A DNA stretch of 64,000 nt from Prochlorococcus sp. AG-442-M23 (GCA_003209655.1 QCPW01000002.1:62001-126000), one strand, 5' to 3'. Positions 19,954-30,042 are shown, numbered from the stretch's first letter. The notes: generated from the sequence alone by a model not told the origin. Translations and numbers: made by a program.

Positions 19954-21249
19954 ATGAAGCGTGTGTTGGCAATAATCCTCGGAGGAGGAAAAGGTTCTAG
20001 GCTCTATCCCTTAACAAAAATGAGGGCTAAACCTGCTGTTCCTTTAGCAGGTAAATATCGTTTGATTGATATCCCAATAAGTAATTGTATTAATTCTGGG
20101 ATTAATAAAATGTACGTTTTGACTCAGTTTAATAGTGCATCTCTTAACAGACATATTGGAAGAACTTATAATCTAAGTGCACCTTTTGGACAGGGATTTG
20201 TTGAGGTTCTAGCAGCTCAGCAGACCCCAGATAGTCCAAAATGGTTTGAAGGTACTGCTGATGCAGTAAGAAAATATCAGTGGTTATTTCAAGAATGGGA
20301 TGTTGATGAATATTTAATATTGTCTGGAGATCAGCTTTATAGGATGGACTACAGTTTATTTGTTAAACATCATCGAGATAATGGTGCTGATTTGACAGTA
20401 GCGGCCTTACCTGTAAATGAAGTTCAGGCTGAAGGTTTTGGCCTTATGAGAACTGATGATTTGGGAAATATAAAAGAATTTAGCGAAAAACCTACAGGCG
20501 AGAAATTAAAATCAATGGCTGTTGATACCTCTAAGTTCGGATTAAGTAAGGAATCAGCATTGGAGAAACCATACTTAGCCTCAATGGGGATATATGTTTT
20601 TAGTAGAAAGACTCTTTTTGATCTTTTAAATAAGTTTCCAAATTATACGGATTTTGGTAAAGACATAATCCCTGAGGCCCTTGGAAGAGGAGATACATTA
20701 AAAAGTTATGTTTTTGATGATTACTGGGAAGATATAGGAACTATTGGAGCATTTTTTGAATCAAACTTAGCATTAACTCTACAACCAAAGCCCCCATTTA
20801 GTTTTTACGATGAAAAATTTCCAATATACACTAGGCCAAGATATCTTCCCCCATCAAAACTTGTAGATGCTCAAATTACTGATTCAATAGTTTGTGAGGG
20901 AACTATTTTGAAATCGTGTAGCATCTTGCATTGTGTTTTAGGTGTTAGAAGTAGAATTGAAAGCGATTCTGTTATTGAAGATACTCTTGTAATGGGGGCA
21001 GATTTCTTTGAATCTCCTGAGGAAAGGATTGAGTTAAGAAAAGGAGGGGGTACTCCTTTAGGTGTAGGTGAGGGCTCTACTATAAAAAGAGCAATTCTTG
21101 ATAAGAACACAAGAATTGGAGACAATGTGGTGATAGTAAATAAGGATAGAGTAGAAGAAGCAGACAAGCCAGATCTTGGATTCTATATCCGAAATGGAAT
21201 TGTAGTTGTAGTTAAAAATGCAACTATTGCTAATGGAACAATTATCTGA
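19954..21249 (+). CDS. glgC: Glucose-1-phosphate adenylyltransferase
   Basis: Makes ADP-glucose for glycogen synthesis. The nucleotide-binding N-terminus reads [22 protein letters not shown]. The substrate region contains GDQLYRMDY (about 129), followed by [11 protein letters not shown] left-handed beta-helix domain at the C-terminus ends with [15 protein letters not shown]. The 431 residues and the C-terminal Lys-containing segment fit the cyanobacterial 3-PGA-activated enzyme. It stands alone with 129 bases upstream and lies before the oxidative pentose phosphate pair gnd-pgl. Confidence 0.97.
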   Translation: MKRVLAIILGGGKGSRLYPLTKMRAKPAVPLAGKYRLIDIPISNCINSGINKMYVLTQFNSASLNRHIGRTYNLSAPFGQGFVEVLAAQQTPDSPKWFEGTADAVRKYQWLFQEWDVDEYLILSGDQLYRMDYSLFVKHHRDNGADLTVAALPVNEVQAEGFGLMRTDDLGNIKEFSEKPTGEKLKSMAVDTSKFGLSKESALEKPYLASMGIYVFSRKTLFDLLNKFPNYTDFGKDIIPEALGRGDTLKSYVFDDYWEDIGTIGAFFESNLALTLQPKPPFSFYDEKFPIYTRPRYLPPSKLVDAQITDSIVCEGTILKSCSILHCVLGVRSRIESDSVIEDTLVMGADFFESPEERIELRKGGGTPLGVGEGSTIKRAILDKNTRIGDNVVIVNKDRVEEADKPDLGFYIRNGIVVVVKNATIANGTII

Positions 21250-21348
21250 TTAAGTCTTTCGATCATTTTTCGCTGACATAACCAATCTTTTTTAAGCAAT
21301 TTCTATAAGTTGCATGCAATATATATTTATTACGTTTTTTTATTTTTT

Positions 21349-22767
21349 ATGTCCAAGGCACATTTTGGTTTAATCGGTCTTGGAGTTATGGGGGAGAATT
21401 TAGTTCTTAATGCAGAGAGAAATGGATTTTCTAGTGTTGTATATAATAGAACTTATTCAAAAACTGAAGAATTTTTAGAGGCTAGAGGGTCAGGAAAAAA
21501 TATAGAAGGAGCTAAAACACTTCAAGAATTTGTTAATAAGCTTGAGAGGCCAAGAAGAATACTTATGATGGTTAAAGCTGGATCTGCTACAGATGCAGTA
21601 ATCAATAATATTTCTGAATACCTTGAAGAAGGTGACTTATTAATCGATGGTGGTAACTCTCAGTTTAAAGATACTGAAAGAAGGGTTGAGACACTAGAAA
21701 GTAAAAGCTTTGGATATATAGGAATGGGCGTCTCAGGAGGCGCTAAAGGAGCCTTGGAGGGGCCAAGTATGATGCCTGGCGGTACCAAAGCATCTTATGA
21801 TGCAATAGAAAGCTTGTTGACAAAAATGGCCGCAAAGGTAGAAGACGGTCCTTGTGTTGCATATGTAGGGCCAGGTGGGTCAGGCCATTTTGTTAAAACT
21901 GTTCATAACGGTATTGAATATGGCATTGAACAAATACTCGCAGAAGCTTATGACCTCATGAAGAGAGTAAAAAATATGAATGGCTCTCAGATGTCAGAGG
22001 TTTTTGGTATTTGGAATAATACTGATGAATTAGCATCTTATCTCGTTGAAATAACAGAAATATGTCTTAACACTAAAGATGAATCAACAGGAGAAGATGT
22101 TGTGGAAAAAATATTAGATAAAGCCGGTCAAAAAGGTACTGGATTATGGACTGTGGTTAGTGCTTTAGAACTTGGTGTATCAGTTCCCACTATTTATGCT
22201 TCCTTAAATGCGAGAGTTATGAGTTCTCTAAAAGATCAACGTAGCGAAATTGAGCAAATTATCCCTATGGAAGCTATAGAAGATTTTGATTTAGGAGATG
22301 TCTCTAATGGGATGAAACCTTTGTTTGATGCAGTTGTTCTTGCTACTATTGCTAGCTATGCTCAAGGGATGGACATATTAAGTGAAGCTTCATCTGTTTA
22401 CAATTATCAATTGAATATGCCATCAATTGCTCAAATATGGAAAGGTGGTTGCATTATAAGATCAAAATTATTAAGAAAGATTCAAGAAGCATATCAAAAA
22501 GATCCTGATTTAAAGAATTTAATATTTGATGATTGGTTCAATAATGAAGTTTCCACAAAAATTGATAATTTAGCAAGTGTCGTATCTTCTTCAACTAAGG
22601 CTGGCATACCTGTGCCTTGTTTATCGAGCACTTTAGACTATCTCAATAGTTACAGAACAAAAAGACTTCCTCAAAATTTAGTTCAAGCGATGAGAGATTG
22701 TTTTGGATCACATACTTACGAAAGAGTTGATAAAGAAGGTAGTTTTCATACTGACTGGATCAAATGA
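21349..22767 (+). CDS. gnd: 6-phosphogluconate dehydrogenase, decarboxylating
   Basis: NADP-dependent enzyme of the oxidative pentose phosphate pathway. The N-terminal Rossmann motif is GLIGLGVMGENLVLNAERNG. Next come DGGNSQFKDTERR (about 102) and the catalytic region GPGGSGHFVKTVHNGIEYG (about 178-196). The frame extends to a TTG at 21310, but the ATG at 21349 gives MSKAHFGLIGLG and 472 residues, the family norm, so I start there. Its stop overlaps the pgl start by 4 bases (ATGA), implying coupled translation. Confidence 0.96.
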   Translation: MSKAHFGLIGLGVMGENLVLNAERNGFSSVVYNRTYSKTEEFLEARGSGKNIEGAKTLQEFVNKLERPRRILMMVKAGSATDAVINNISEYLEEGDLLIDGGNSQFKDTERRVETLESKSFGYIGMGVSGGAKGALEGPSMMPGGTKASYDAIESLLTKMAAKVEDGPCVAYVGPGGSGHFVKTVHNGIEYGIEQILAEAYDLMKRVKNMNGSQMSEVFGIWNNTDELASYLVEITEICLNTKDESTGEDVVEKILDKAGQKGTGLWTVVSALELGVSVPTIYASLNARVMSSLKDQRSEIEQIIPMEAIEDFDLGDVSNGMKPLFDAVVLATIASYAQGMDILSEASSVYNYQLNMPSIAQIWKGGCIIRSKLLRKIQEAYQKDPDLKNLIFDDWFNNEVSTKIDNLASVVSSSTKAGIPVPCLSSTLDYLNSYRTKRLPQNLVQAMRDCFGSHTYERVDKEGSFHTDWIK

Positions 22768-23492
22768 TTGAAAAATTTTATGACGGATATAAATTATATA
22801 TTTTTAAAGATAAATTAGAACTTTCATCAAATGTTTCCAAATTTATAGAAAATCAAATTGTTCAGAAGTTAAGAATAAAAGAAAGATTTCAATTTTGTGT
22901 ATGTGGCGGTTCAACACCTAAATCTTTATATCAATTACTAGCAGAACGAGATATTGAATGGAATAAAGTTGATATCTTTTTAGGTGATGAGAGGTGCGTT
23001 GATCCAAAATCTGAATTAAGTAATTCTCTTATGTTAAAGAATTCGTTGTTAACAAAATATGGTTCTAAAGCTTTTTTTTATGAGATTTTTAGTGATAAAA
23101 AAGTTGACGATAATATCTCTAAAAATTTATTAATTTCTAAAATAAGTGAAAAGTGTAATGGTCAACCTCCATCTTTCGATTTAACTTTATTAGGTCTTGG
23201 GGATGATGGTCATACCGCCTCATTATTCCCATATCAGAAAGATAATAATGCAGATGATTTAGTAATTTATAATGAGGGTAAGGGGCTTAAAAGAATTTCT
23301 CTAACACCTAAAGTACTCTCAGCTTCTTCCCAGATAATATTTTTAGTTAGTGGAGCATCTAAACAATTAGCACTCAAAAGGTTATTGGATAAAGATGAAT
23401 CTCAAGAAAGGACTCCTTCTAAGCTGATTAAATCAAGTAACCAGATATCAATATTTTGTGATGAAGAATCTTCAAAAGAATTATCAATTTAG
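22764..23492 (+). CDS. pgl: 6-phosphogluconolactonase
   Basis: Hydrolyses 6-phosphogluconolactone, the step just before Gnd. NagB/RpiA-like fold with CGGSTPKSLYQLL (about 48-60), FLGDERCVDP (about 72-81) and the family signature LGLGDDGHTASLFP (about 142-155). At 242 residues the length is typical. The start overlaps the gnd stop by 4 bases. Confidence 0.95.
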   Translation: MIEKFYDGYKLYIFKDKLELSSNVSKFIENQIVQKLRIKERFQFCVCGGSTPKSLYQLLAERDIEWNKVDIFLGDERCVDPKSELSNSLMLKNSLLTKYGSKAFFYEIFSDKKVDDNISKNLLISKISEKCNGQPPSFDLTLLGLGDDGHTASLFPYQKDNNADDLVIYNEGKGLKRISLTPKVLSASSQIIFLVSGASKQLALKRLLDKDESQERTPSKLIKSSNQISIFCDEESSKELSI

Positions 23493-23525
23493 TTAGAGTC
23501 TATTAAGTTTTAAATAAATTAATTA

Positions 23526-24074
23526 ATGAATAATAAAAAAGTTTTATTCCAGAAAAAAGATTTTGAAGGATGGAAAACCTTAAACGATACCGTTATGGGT
23601 GGATCAAGTTCAGCTTTTTGCGAAAATACAAATTCTGGGTTGCTATTAAAAGGAAATATCGTAGAGAAAGCTGGAGGTTTTGTTAGTTGTAGATCATCGA
23701 TATACAAACCTTCATTAGATATTAGTAAGTATCAATCTTTTGAATTAAAAATAGATGGTCAAGGAAGAACTTTTAAATTTGCAGTTGCATGTGAAGATGA
23801 CATCCTTGGGCTGACTGAATTTATTCCTGGTGGCCTGAGATGGATAAAATCATTTCCTACTAAAAATTTTGGAACAACTAATATTCAAATTCCTTTTAAT
23901 TCTCTTAGTCCCTCAGTAAGAGCTAATAAGGTCCGTTTCCCTTTCAAATTTAAACCATCAAAAATTAAAAGATTACAACTGCTGCATTCTAAATTTGGCG
24001 ATGATGGGCAACTTAATGATGGATTCAAATCGGGTCCAATTAAAATATTATTAAAATCAATCAGTGTTCTTTGA
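23526..24074 (+). CDS. CIA30/NDUFAF1-like protein
   Basis: Small beta-sandwich protein of 182 residues with the CIA30 signature at its N-terminus (WKTLNDTVMGGSSSAF, about 15-30). GGFVSCRS follows at about 48, and RWIKSFPTKNFGTTNIQIPF near 107-126. In mitochondria the family helps assemble complex I. In cyanobacteria the role is not settled, and a role linked to NDH-1 is possible but unproven. No signal peptide is seen. The next gene overlaps its 3' end by 11 bases. Confidence 0.85.
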   Translation: MNNKKVLFQKKDFEGWKTLNDTVMGGSSSAFCENTNSGLLLKGNIVEKAGGFVSCRSSIYKPSLDISKYQSFELKIDGQGRTFKFAVACEDDILGLTEFIPGGLRWIKSFPTKNFGTTNIQIPFNSLSPSVRANKVRFPFKFKPSKIKRLQLLHSKFGDDGQLNDGFKSGPIKILLKSISVL

Positions 24075-24450
24075 AGATTTTGACGAAAATTTTAATACTT
24101 TAATTGCTAAATCTGCAGATTTAACAAACAAACCCTTTTTACACTCCGTCGTAAAGATTAGTGGTGAATATGAGAGAGAAAATGAGGATATTGATTTAAC
24201 TATGAATATTTTATGTAGAGATAATTATGGGAAAAGAATGGATATATATGATCTTGAGTTGGAACTTTTCAGATCAAATAGTGAATTGGTTTTAGTTATT
24301 TCAAAGTTGAATTTTCCTGATGAACCTATTTTATGGAGTGGTGTAAAAACAATATGGATGAATAGTAATAATGGCAAAAAATGTTCACCACCTAAATATA
24401 GTTCTAGATTAGAGAACCTTGCTACGAGGATAAAAAATTTTATTACTTAG
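24064..24450 (+). CDS. Conserved hypothetical protein
   Basis: 128 residues, family not recognised. The protein is soluble with no signal peptide or membrane segment. It begins at a GTG inside the last codons of the CIA30 gene (11-base overlap), which suggests translational coupling and a shared function. A C-terminal positively charged helix (RLENLATRIKNFIT) follows a Lys/Cys/Pro-rich loop. It converges with ilvD, 17 bases away. Confidence 0.7.
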   Translation: MFFEDFDENFNTLIAKSADLTNKPFLHSVVKISGEYERENEDIDLTMNILCRDNYGKRMDIYDLELELFRSNSELVLVISKLNFPDEPILWSGVKTIWMNSNNGKKCSPPKYSSRLENLATRIKNFIT

Positions 24451-24467
24451 GTTAGTTTATTTGGATA

Positions 24468-26147
24468 TTATTCTTCCAAGTCTGTAACTGCTCCTAAACT
24501 TGACGTGCTAACTATTCTTGCATATTTAGAAAGAACTCCTTTTTTATATTTTTTACTAGGCTTTTCCCAGCTAGTTCTTCTTTTATGTAATTCCTCATCA
24601 GATAGTTCAACTTCAATTAATTGGTTTACTGCATCAACAGTAATTAAATCACCTTCTTTTATTAACGCTATATTCCCGCCTACTGCTGCCTCGGGTGCAA
24701 TATGTCCGACAACAAGGCCGTATGTGCCGCCACTAAATCTACCATCAGTTATCAGAGCTACTTTTTCTCCTAGTCCTTGCCCAACAATAGCGGATGTAGG
24801 AGCTAACATTTCTCTCATTCCTGGTCCGCCAACAGGGCCTTCATTTCTTATGACAACGACATTACCAGCTTTAATATCATTATTCAAAATTGATTTAAGA
24901 CAATCCTCCTCACTTTCAAAAATGCGAGCAGGTCCCTTTAATACAGGATTCTTTACTCCACTAATTTTGGCTACGCAACCTTCCGAGGCTAAATTACCTT
25001 TTAGAATCGCTAAATGACCTTTTTTATAAAGCGGGTTTTCAATATCTCGAATAACATCCTGATTCTTTGGAGGATTATCTGGGATATCAATTAATGATTC
25101 AACTATTGTTTTACCCTCTATGTTTCTACAATCACCATGTATTAAACCTGCATTCAAAAGTATTTTCATAACTTGAGGGATCCCACCTGCTTTATGAAGA
25201 TCTACTGTTACATATTTGCCACTAGGTTTTAAGTCGCAAATTACAGGTACCTTTTGTCTTATTTTTTCAAAATCTTCGATATTAATATCAATACCTGCGG
25301 TGTTTGCTATGGCTAATATGTGAAGTACCGCATTTGTAGAACCTCCAATAGCCATGATTACAGATATTGCATTTTCAAAAGATTCTTTAGTCATAAGATC
25401 TAGTGGCCTGATATCTTTTTTAATTGCATCTACAAGTATTTCTGCACTTTTTTCGGTACTAACTTCCTTCTCATAATCTTCTGCCGCCATTGTTGAACTA
25501 TGTGGAAGACTTAAACCTAAGACTTCTATAACTGCTGACATGGTATTGGCTGTGAACATTCCTCCACAACTTCCAGCTCCTGGAATACAATTTTTTTCAA
25601 CTTCAATTAATCTTTTCTCATTTATTTTTCCTGAAGTTAATTGCCCAACAGCTTCAAAAGCACTAACAACCGTAAGGTCTTCACCATTTAATTTGCCAGG
25701 TTTTATAGTACCTCCATAAATAAATATGGAAGGGATATTCATCCTCGCAATTGCTATCATTGCCCCTGGCATATTTTTATCACAACCACCTATAGCTAAA
25801 ACCCCATCCATACTTTGAGCATTACAAGCAGTTTCAATTGAATCAGCTATAACTTCCCGTGACACTAAAGAATATTTCATGCCCTCTGTTCCCATAGATA
25901 TCCCATCGCTTACAGTGATGGTTCCGAACATCTGAGGCATTCCTCCAGATTTCCTTATTGAATCTTCGGCTTTAAGAGCTAATTTGTTGAGACCCATATT
26001 GCATGGTGTAATGGTGCTATATCCGTTAGCAACTCCAATAATAGGTTTAGTAAAGTCTTCGTCGCTAAATCCAACCGCTCTTAACATTGATCTGTTAGGA
26101 GACCTTTGAACACCTTGTGTTATTGCAGATGATCTTAATTTATTCAT
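24468..26147 (-). CDS. ilvD: Dihydroxy-acid dehydratase
   Basis: Iron-sulfur enzyme of branched-chain amino acid synthesis, converting dihydroxy-acids to 2-oxo acids. The three cluster cysteines are visible in TPCNMGLN (about 49), [11 protein letters not shown] (about 121) and [14 protein letters not shown] (about 193). The C-terminal motif [14 protein letters not shown] is present. The 559 residues are typical. The neighbouring small membrane protein gene lies 23 bases upstream on the same strand. Confidence 0.97.
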   Translation of the reverse strand: MNKLRSSAITQGVQRSPNRSMLRAVGFSDEDFTKPIIGVANGYSTITPCNMGLNKLALKAEDSIRKSGGMPQMFGTITVSDGISMGTEGMKYSLVSREVIADSIETACNAQSMDGVLAIGGCDKNMPGAMIAIARMNIPSIFIYGGTIKPGKLNGEDLTVVSAFEAVGQLTSGKINEKRLIEVEKNCIPGAGSCGGMFTANTMSAVIEVLGLSLPHSSTMAAEDYEKEVSTEKSAEILVDAIKKDIRPLDLMTKESFENAISVIMAIGGSTNAVLHILAIANTAGIDINIEDFEKIRQKVPVICDLKPSGKYVTVDLHKAGGIPQVMKILLNAGLIHGDCRNIEGKTIVESLIDIPDNPPKNQDVIRDIENPLYKKGHLAILKGNLASEGCVAKISGVKNPVLKGPARIFESEEDCLKSILNNDIKAGNVVVIRNEGPVGGPGMREMLAPTSAIVGQGLGEKVALITDGRFSGGTYGLVVGHIAPEAAVGGNIALIKEGDLITVDAVNQLIEVELSDEELHKRRTSWEKPSKKYKKGVLSKYARIVSTSSLGAVTDLEE

Positions 26148-26170
26148 ATAATTTGAGAACCTTCTTTATT

Positions 26171-26461
26171 TTATTGCCCTAACTCTTCAAGTTGTCTCCT
26201 TACATCTGCAATTGCAGAATTTAGTTGTTCAACTTTTTGTTCCAACTTCTCCCCTTCAACTTCTTTAATGTTTTCGTTTGTGTCAATAGCCTCTGAACCA
26301 TCTTGAATTCTAGATGAATACATCATTGCTTTTTGTTTCTTTTCCTCTTTTCTTTTATCTGCTTCAGATATTAACCACCATGCCAAACCTGCTGCCCCGA
26401 TAAAAGCACCACTTATTAACGATAAAAAATTATTTGAAGACGAATCTCTGTATTCAGACAT
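26171..26461 (-). CDS. Small membrane protein with coiled-coil tail
   Basis: 96 residues and no recognised family. One membrane segment is clear (LSLISGAFIGAAGLAWWLI, about 13-31), followed by a basic stretch (KRKEEKKQK). An acidic C-terminal coiled-coil-like helix (about 62-95, EKLEQKVEQLNSAIADV) ends the protein. It is transcribed in the same direction as ilvD and the UPRTase-like gene, with gaps of 23 and 29 bases, so all three may form an operon. It looks like a cyanobacterial core hypothetical. Confidence 0.75.
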   Translation of the reverse strand: MSEYRDSSSNNFLSLISGAFIGAAGLAWWLISEADKRKEEKKQKAMMYSSRIQDGSEAIDTNENIKEVEGEKLEQKVEQLNSAIADVRRQLEELGQ

Positions 26462-26490
26462 TGTTAATTTATTTCTATATATATTATATA

Positions 26491-27108
26491 TTAGTTCTTA
26501 TTTGAAAATATAGTACTCAAACGCAATAAAGGGTCGCCAATGCCAGGCTTTAACAAATTTGATTGATCATCTTCTTTATCAATACAAGATGTATATATCA
26601 CTTGTTGAGGAAATATATTTGCAATTTCATTTAGCCCTTTATTGCTGCAAATTGATGATATTAATAAAATCCTATTAGATTCAACCCCTAATCTTTTTAA
26701 ATTAATAAGGGTTTCAATTGGATTTGATTTCATTTTTATTTGATCTGAATAAATAATAATTCCTTCATTATCATCAACCTTGGTTGGTAAGTCTCCTAAG
26801 CAAAGAGTTGAATTTGGGATCACTTCTTTTGCTCCATACCATAGGGATAATCCTTCAGGCATTTTTGCTATTACTTTTATTGGATAATCATTATTTATAA
26901 AAACACCTTCTGCTTTTCCGTTTTTTGTACTTATTGTCTCTTTTTTATATGGAAGCCAATCTCTTAACGCTTCATAAGTAAGCCATTTTCCTAATTGCTC
27001 ATAACCGGTTGAATATAAAATATTAGGAGTATTTTCCTCTCTTAAAATTGAAAGCCAATGCTTTATTAATGGATGAGGCGGAACAATAACCTTTAGTGAC
27101 ATTGCCAT
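26491..27108 (-). CDS. Uracil phosphoribosyltransferase-like protein, active site degenerate
   Basis: The N-terminal HPLIKHWLSILREENTP and TYEALRDWLPY segments resemble uracil phosphoribosyltransferase. However, the PRPP-loop motif expected near residue 125 (D-P-M-x-A-T-G-G-S) is absent and the corresponding region reads IIIYSDQIKMKSNPIET. The uracil-binding C-terminal glycine motif is reduced to LLKPGIGDPLLRLS. The fold is probably kept, but normal Upp catalysis is doubtful. At 205 residues it is of normal length and its frame is intact, so it is not a pseudogene. A pyrimidine-sensing or structural role is possible. Confidence 0.65.
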   Translation of the reverse strand: MAMSLKVIVPPHPLIKHWLSILREENTPNILYSTGYEQLGKWLTYEALRDWLPYKKETISTKNGKAEGVFINNDYPIKVIAKMPEGLSLWYGAKEVIPNSTLCLGDLPTKVDDNEGIIIYSDQIKMKSNPIETLINLKRLGVESNRILLISSICSNKGLNEIANIFPQQVIYTSCIDKEDDQSNLLKPGIGDPLLRLSTIFSNKN

Positions 27109-27170
27109 ATATTTTCTTTTAAGATAGGATTACAAACTTTAAATCCCTAGATCTAAAATACATTTTTATT

Positions 27171-27683
27171 ATGATTAAATCAATTAATTTTCCTTCCCTC
27201 AAGAATGCTTTAATAACTATATTTTTTATTGGAATCCTATTTTTTAATTTTGTAAACTCTGCCTGGGCTAAACGTCCTCCTGAAATAAGAAATCAGCAAG
27301 ATCTTGATTTAGAGCAAGATATGCATGGTCAAGATCTTAGTGGTAATGAATTTGTAAAGTTTAATTTAAATGGATTTGATTTTAGTCAAAGTAATTTAGA
27401 GGGCGCAGTTTTTAATAATAGTAAATTGCAAAACGCAACTCTTAATGGAGCTAATCTTAGTGATGCTTTAGCATATGCAACAGATTTTACAGACGCAGAT
27501 CTTTCAGATGTTAATTTTACAAATGCATTATTAATGGAAAGTAATTTTGAAGGAGCAAAGATTGATGGTGCAGATTTTACTAATGCAGTTCTTAGTCGTA
27601 TTCAGCAAAAAGAATTATGTGAAATAGCATATGGAACAAATAGTTCTACAGGAGAAAGTACTGAATATAGTCTTGGGTGTTAG
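27171..27683 (+). CDS. Secreted pentapeptide-repeat protein, probably lumenal
   Basis: 170 residues with a typical signal peptide. It has a basic N-terminus, a hydrophobic core LITIFFIGILFFNFV, and a cleavage site after NSAWA (about 34). Residues about 55-150 carry A(D/N)(L/F)xx pentapeptide repeats, such as GANLSDALAYATDFTDADLS, which fold as a right-handed beta helix. Two cysteines near the C-terminus (KELCEIAYG and SLGC) could form a disulfide. A thylakoid lumen or periplasm location is inferred. The next gene, a CobW GTPase, starts 10 bases later. Confidence 0.85.
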   Translation: MIKSINFPSLKNALITIFFIGILFFNFVNSAWAKRPPEIRNQQDLDLEQDMHGQDLSGNEFVKFNLNGFDFSQSNLEGAVFNNSKLQNATLNGANLSDALAYATDFTDADLSDVNFTNALLMESNFEGAKIDGADFTNAVLSRIQQKELCEIAYGTNSSTGESTEYSLGC

Positions 27684-27693
27684 AACTTAATAA

Positions 27694-28749
27694 ATGAAAA
27701 AAAGAATACCTGTAATCGTAATTTCTGGATTTCTTGGTTCCGGAAAGACCACTTTTTTAAGATATTTGCTTAAAGAAAGTAACAAAAAGTTTGGTTTAAT
27801 AATTAACGAATTTGGTGATGTTGGAATTGATGGTGACTTGGTTAAAAGTTGTAATGACTGCAATGATTCAGATGAGGATTGTATTATTGAATTAAATAAT
27901 GGTTGTTTGTGTTGTACTGTTCAAGATGATTTTATTCCCTCGATAAAATCACTTTTAAGTTTTAATTCTGATATTGAGGCAATAATAATTGAGACGAGTG
28001 GATTAGCCTTACCCTTGCCATTGATACAAGCACTTAATTGGCCTGAGATAAGGACATCAATACATCTTGAACTGGTTATTGGTATAGTCAATGGAGAATC
28101 GATGCTTGAGGGATCTCCAATAAATGATTTAAATGAAATAACTAATCAATATGATGAATTGAATAAGATTGACCATAATTCATCAATTGATGAATTGTTT
28201 GAAGAACAGTTAGAGGTTTCTGATCTTATTTTAATATCGAGATCAGATGTTTTAAATGAAAATGAATTTAAATCCATCCAAAATACTATTAAAGAAAAGT
28301 TTAATTCAACTGTTCCTATTCTTAAATCTCTTAATGGCAAAATCGATTTAAAATATATATTTGATATTGATTTACAAAAGGATAATTATAAAAAATTTAT
28401 TTCTGAAGAACATGATCATAATCATGTTGAACTTATCTCTGATTCAATAAAATTAAATTATTTTCTTGATAAAAAAGAATTTGAAAATGAGATAGTAAAC
28501 GTTTTAAGTGAAATAAATATACTTCGAATAAAAGGACGTATGTGGATTCCAAGTAAATCATTGCCTTTACAAATACAAATAGTTGGAAAAAAAATAAATA
28601 CTTGGTTTGAAGAGGCACCTCTGAATTGTTGGAGACCAATTGATGGTGGTGGACTTGAATTAGTTATAATTTCCTTTGATAATGAATCAATTATAAAATT
28701 CAGAAAAAAAATTAAAGAGAATTTTAAGATTTTAAGCATCCAAAAATGA
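27694..28749 (+). CDS. CobW/COG0523-family metal-chaperone GTPase
   Basis: G3E GTPase of the CobW family, members of which deliver metals such as zinc or cobalt to client proteins. Walker A is SGFLGSGKTTFLRYLL (about 10-25) and switch INEFGDVGIDGDL (about 36). The hallmark metal motif GCLCC is at about 70-74. A Cys-containing insert CNDCNDSDEDC precedes it (about 51-61). The guanine-specificity region SRSD is near 180. The C-terminal CobW_C domain is about 240-345. It lies 10 bases after the pentapeptide gene. Confidence 0.9.
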   Translation: MKKRIPVIVISGFLGSGKTTFLRYLLKESNKKFGLIINEFGDVGIDGDLVKSCNDCNDSDEDCIIELNNGCLCCTVQDDFIPSIKSLLSFNSDIEAIIIETSGLALPLPLIQALNWPEIRTSIHLELVIGIVNGESMLEGSPINDLNEITNQYDELNKIDHNSSIDELFEEQLEVSDLILISRSDVLNENEFKSIQNTIKEKFNSTVPILKSLNGKIDLKYIFDIDLQKDNYKKFISEEHDHNHVELISDSIKLNYFLDKKEFENEIVNVLSEINILRIKGRMWIPSKSLPLQIQIVGKKINTWFEEAPLNCWRPIDGGGLELVIISFDNESIIKFRKKIKENFKILSIQK

Positions 28750-28803
28750 GCGTTTAATTTTATATTTATTTGTGGAATTATTTCCGCTAATTTTTAGATT
28801 GAA

Positions 28804-28971
28804 ATGGAAGATTCAAAAATTGTTTTCAAAGCAAACATTCTTACTAAAAATTCAATTCCTTCTTTTAAAGTTGTTTGCTCTAAATGTGCTGGTTCAGGTA
28901 ATTTTAAAACCCCAGAAAATCTAAGAAGAACTTGTTTAGAGTGTTTTGGTAAAGGTTTTTTAAATGTTTAA
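28804..28971 (+). CDS. Small DnaJ-type zinc-finger protein (55 aa)
   Basis: A 55-residue ORF begins at ATG 28804. It contains two C-x2-C-x-G-x-G knuckles, CSKCAGSGNF (about 25-34) and CLECFGKGF (about 44-52), the central zinc-finger pattern of DnaJ and of thylakoid BSD2-like proteins. No J-domain is present. It lies 54 bases downstream of the CobW-type metal GTPase and could be a small chaperone or zinc-binding client, which is inference. The coding pattern with four perfectly spaced Cys makes chance unlikely. Confidence 0.75.
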   Translation: MEDSKIVFKANILTKNSIPSFKVVCSKCAGSGNFKTPENLRRTCLECFGKGFLNV

Positions 28972-29071
28972 TTAATTTTTTTGTTATTAATAATAAAAAT
29001 ATTTGTTTATTAATTTAGAGTACTTTTTTATTAAGGTTTAAACTATTCTTCTATTAGTAATAATTTTTTAA

Positions 29072-29326
29072 TTGGATCAATTTGAAGTTCAAGTTTTTAT
29101 AAGGTTAAGACCTTCCGTTCTTGATCCTGCAGGAGAGGCAATAAAGTCAGCCTCCAGTAAACTTGGAGTCGAAGGAATTAAATCTTTAAGAATAGGTAAA
29201 ATGATTGAAGTTAAAATAGATGGTAATAAAGAGGATGAAATTAAAGAACAAATTGATTTATTATGTAACCGATTATTTGCAAATACAGTCATTGAAGACT
29301 ATGAGTATTCAATAAAGAAACTATAA
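29072..29326 (+). CDS. purS: Phosphoribosylformylglycinamidine synthase subunit PurS
   Basis: Small 84-residue subunit that bridges PurQ and PurL in the three-part FGAM synthase of purine synthesis. The N-terminal strand FEVQVFIRLRPSVLDPAGEA and the following KLGVEGIKSLRIGK are typical. The start is TTG at 29072. The stop is directly followed by the purQ ATG with no gap. Confidence 0.93.
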   Translation: MDQFEVQVFIRLRPSVLDPAGEAIKSASSKLGVEGIKSLRIGKMIEVKIDGNKEDEIKEQIDLLCNRLFANTVIEDYEYSIKKL

Positions 29327-29992
29327 ATGGCTAGTTTTACTGTTGGCATTGTTGTTTTTCCAGGTTCTAATTGTGATCGTGATGTTGCGTGGGCTTTGGA
29401 AGCTTGTTTAGATATTAAAACAAAATTCTTGTGGCATGAATCATCTGATTTAAATGATGTTGATTCAATTGTTTTGCCAGGAGGATTTAGTTATGGTGAT
29501 TATTTAAGATGTGGAGCAATAGCAAGATTCTCTCCATTAATTAATGCTTTACATGATTTTGTTAAAAGCGGAAGAAGAGTAATAGGAATATGTAATGGTT
29601 TTCAGATTTTGACTGAATCTGGTTTTCTTCCTGGAGCTCTTGTCGCAAATAAAAATCTTAATTTTATTTGTGACGATGTTGACTTAAATGTGATTAATTC
29701 AAATGGCGGTTGGTTTCAAAATTTAGATGAAAAACCAAATATTAAATTACCAATAGCTCATGGAGAAGGACGTTATTATTGCGATCAAGATACTCTAAAA
29801 AGACTTATTGATAATGATTTAATTGCACTGAAATACAAATCTAATCCTAATGGTTCAACATTTGACATAGCAGGCATAACCAATAAGAAAGGAAATGTTT
29901 TAGGATTAATGCCTCATCCTGAGCGAGCTTGTGATGAATCTATTGGTGGAATAGATGGTCTTTATACTTTGAAGTCTTTAATTACACAATAA
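29327..29992 (+). CDS. purQ: Phosphoribosylformylglycinamidine synthase subunit PurQ
   Basis: Glutaminase subunit of FGAM synthase. It is a class I glutamine amidotransferase with oxyanion region [17 protein letters not shown] (about 50). The nucleophile Cys is in [11 protein letters not shown] (about 88), and the His/Glu of the triad are in MPHPERACD (about 196). The 221 residues are normal. It abuts purS and is followed by a bidirectional terminator shared with fba. purL is not in the window. Confidence 0.97.
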   Translation: MASFTVGIVVFPGSNCDRDVAWALEACLDIKTKFLWHESSDLNDVDSIVLPGGFSYGDYLRCGAIARFSPLINALHDFVKSGRRVIGICNGFQILTESGFLPGALVANKNLNFICDDVDLNVINSNGGWFQNLDEKPNIKLPIAHGEGRYYCDQDTLKRLIDNDLIALKYKSNPNGSTFDIAGITNKKGNVLGLMPHPERACDESIGGIDGLYTLKSLITQ

Positions 29993-30021
29993 AAAAGACC
30001 TCAAATTTTGAGGCCTTTTTT
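29991..30021. terminator. Bidirectional terminator between purQ and fba
   Basis: A hairpin with A6 on the left and T6 on the right: GACCTCAAA at 29997-30005 pairs with TTTGAGGCC, with one A-C mismatch. The T-run reads correctly for purQ on the plus strand. The A-run gives a T-run for the leftward fba on the minus strand. Confidence 0.8.
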
Positions 30022-30042
30022 ATTTAAAGTTTTTCTTAGATA

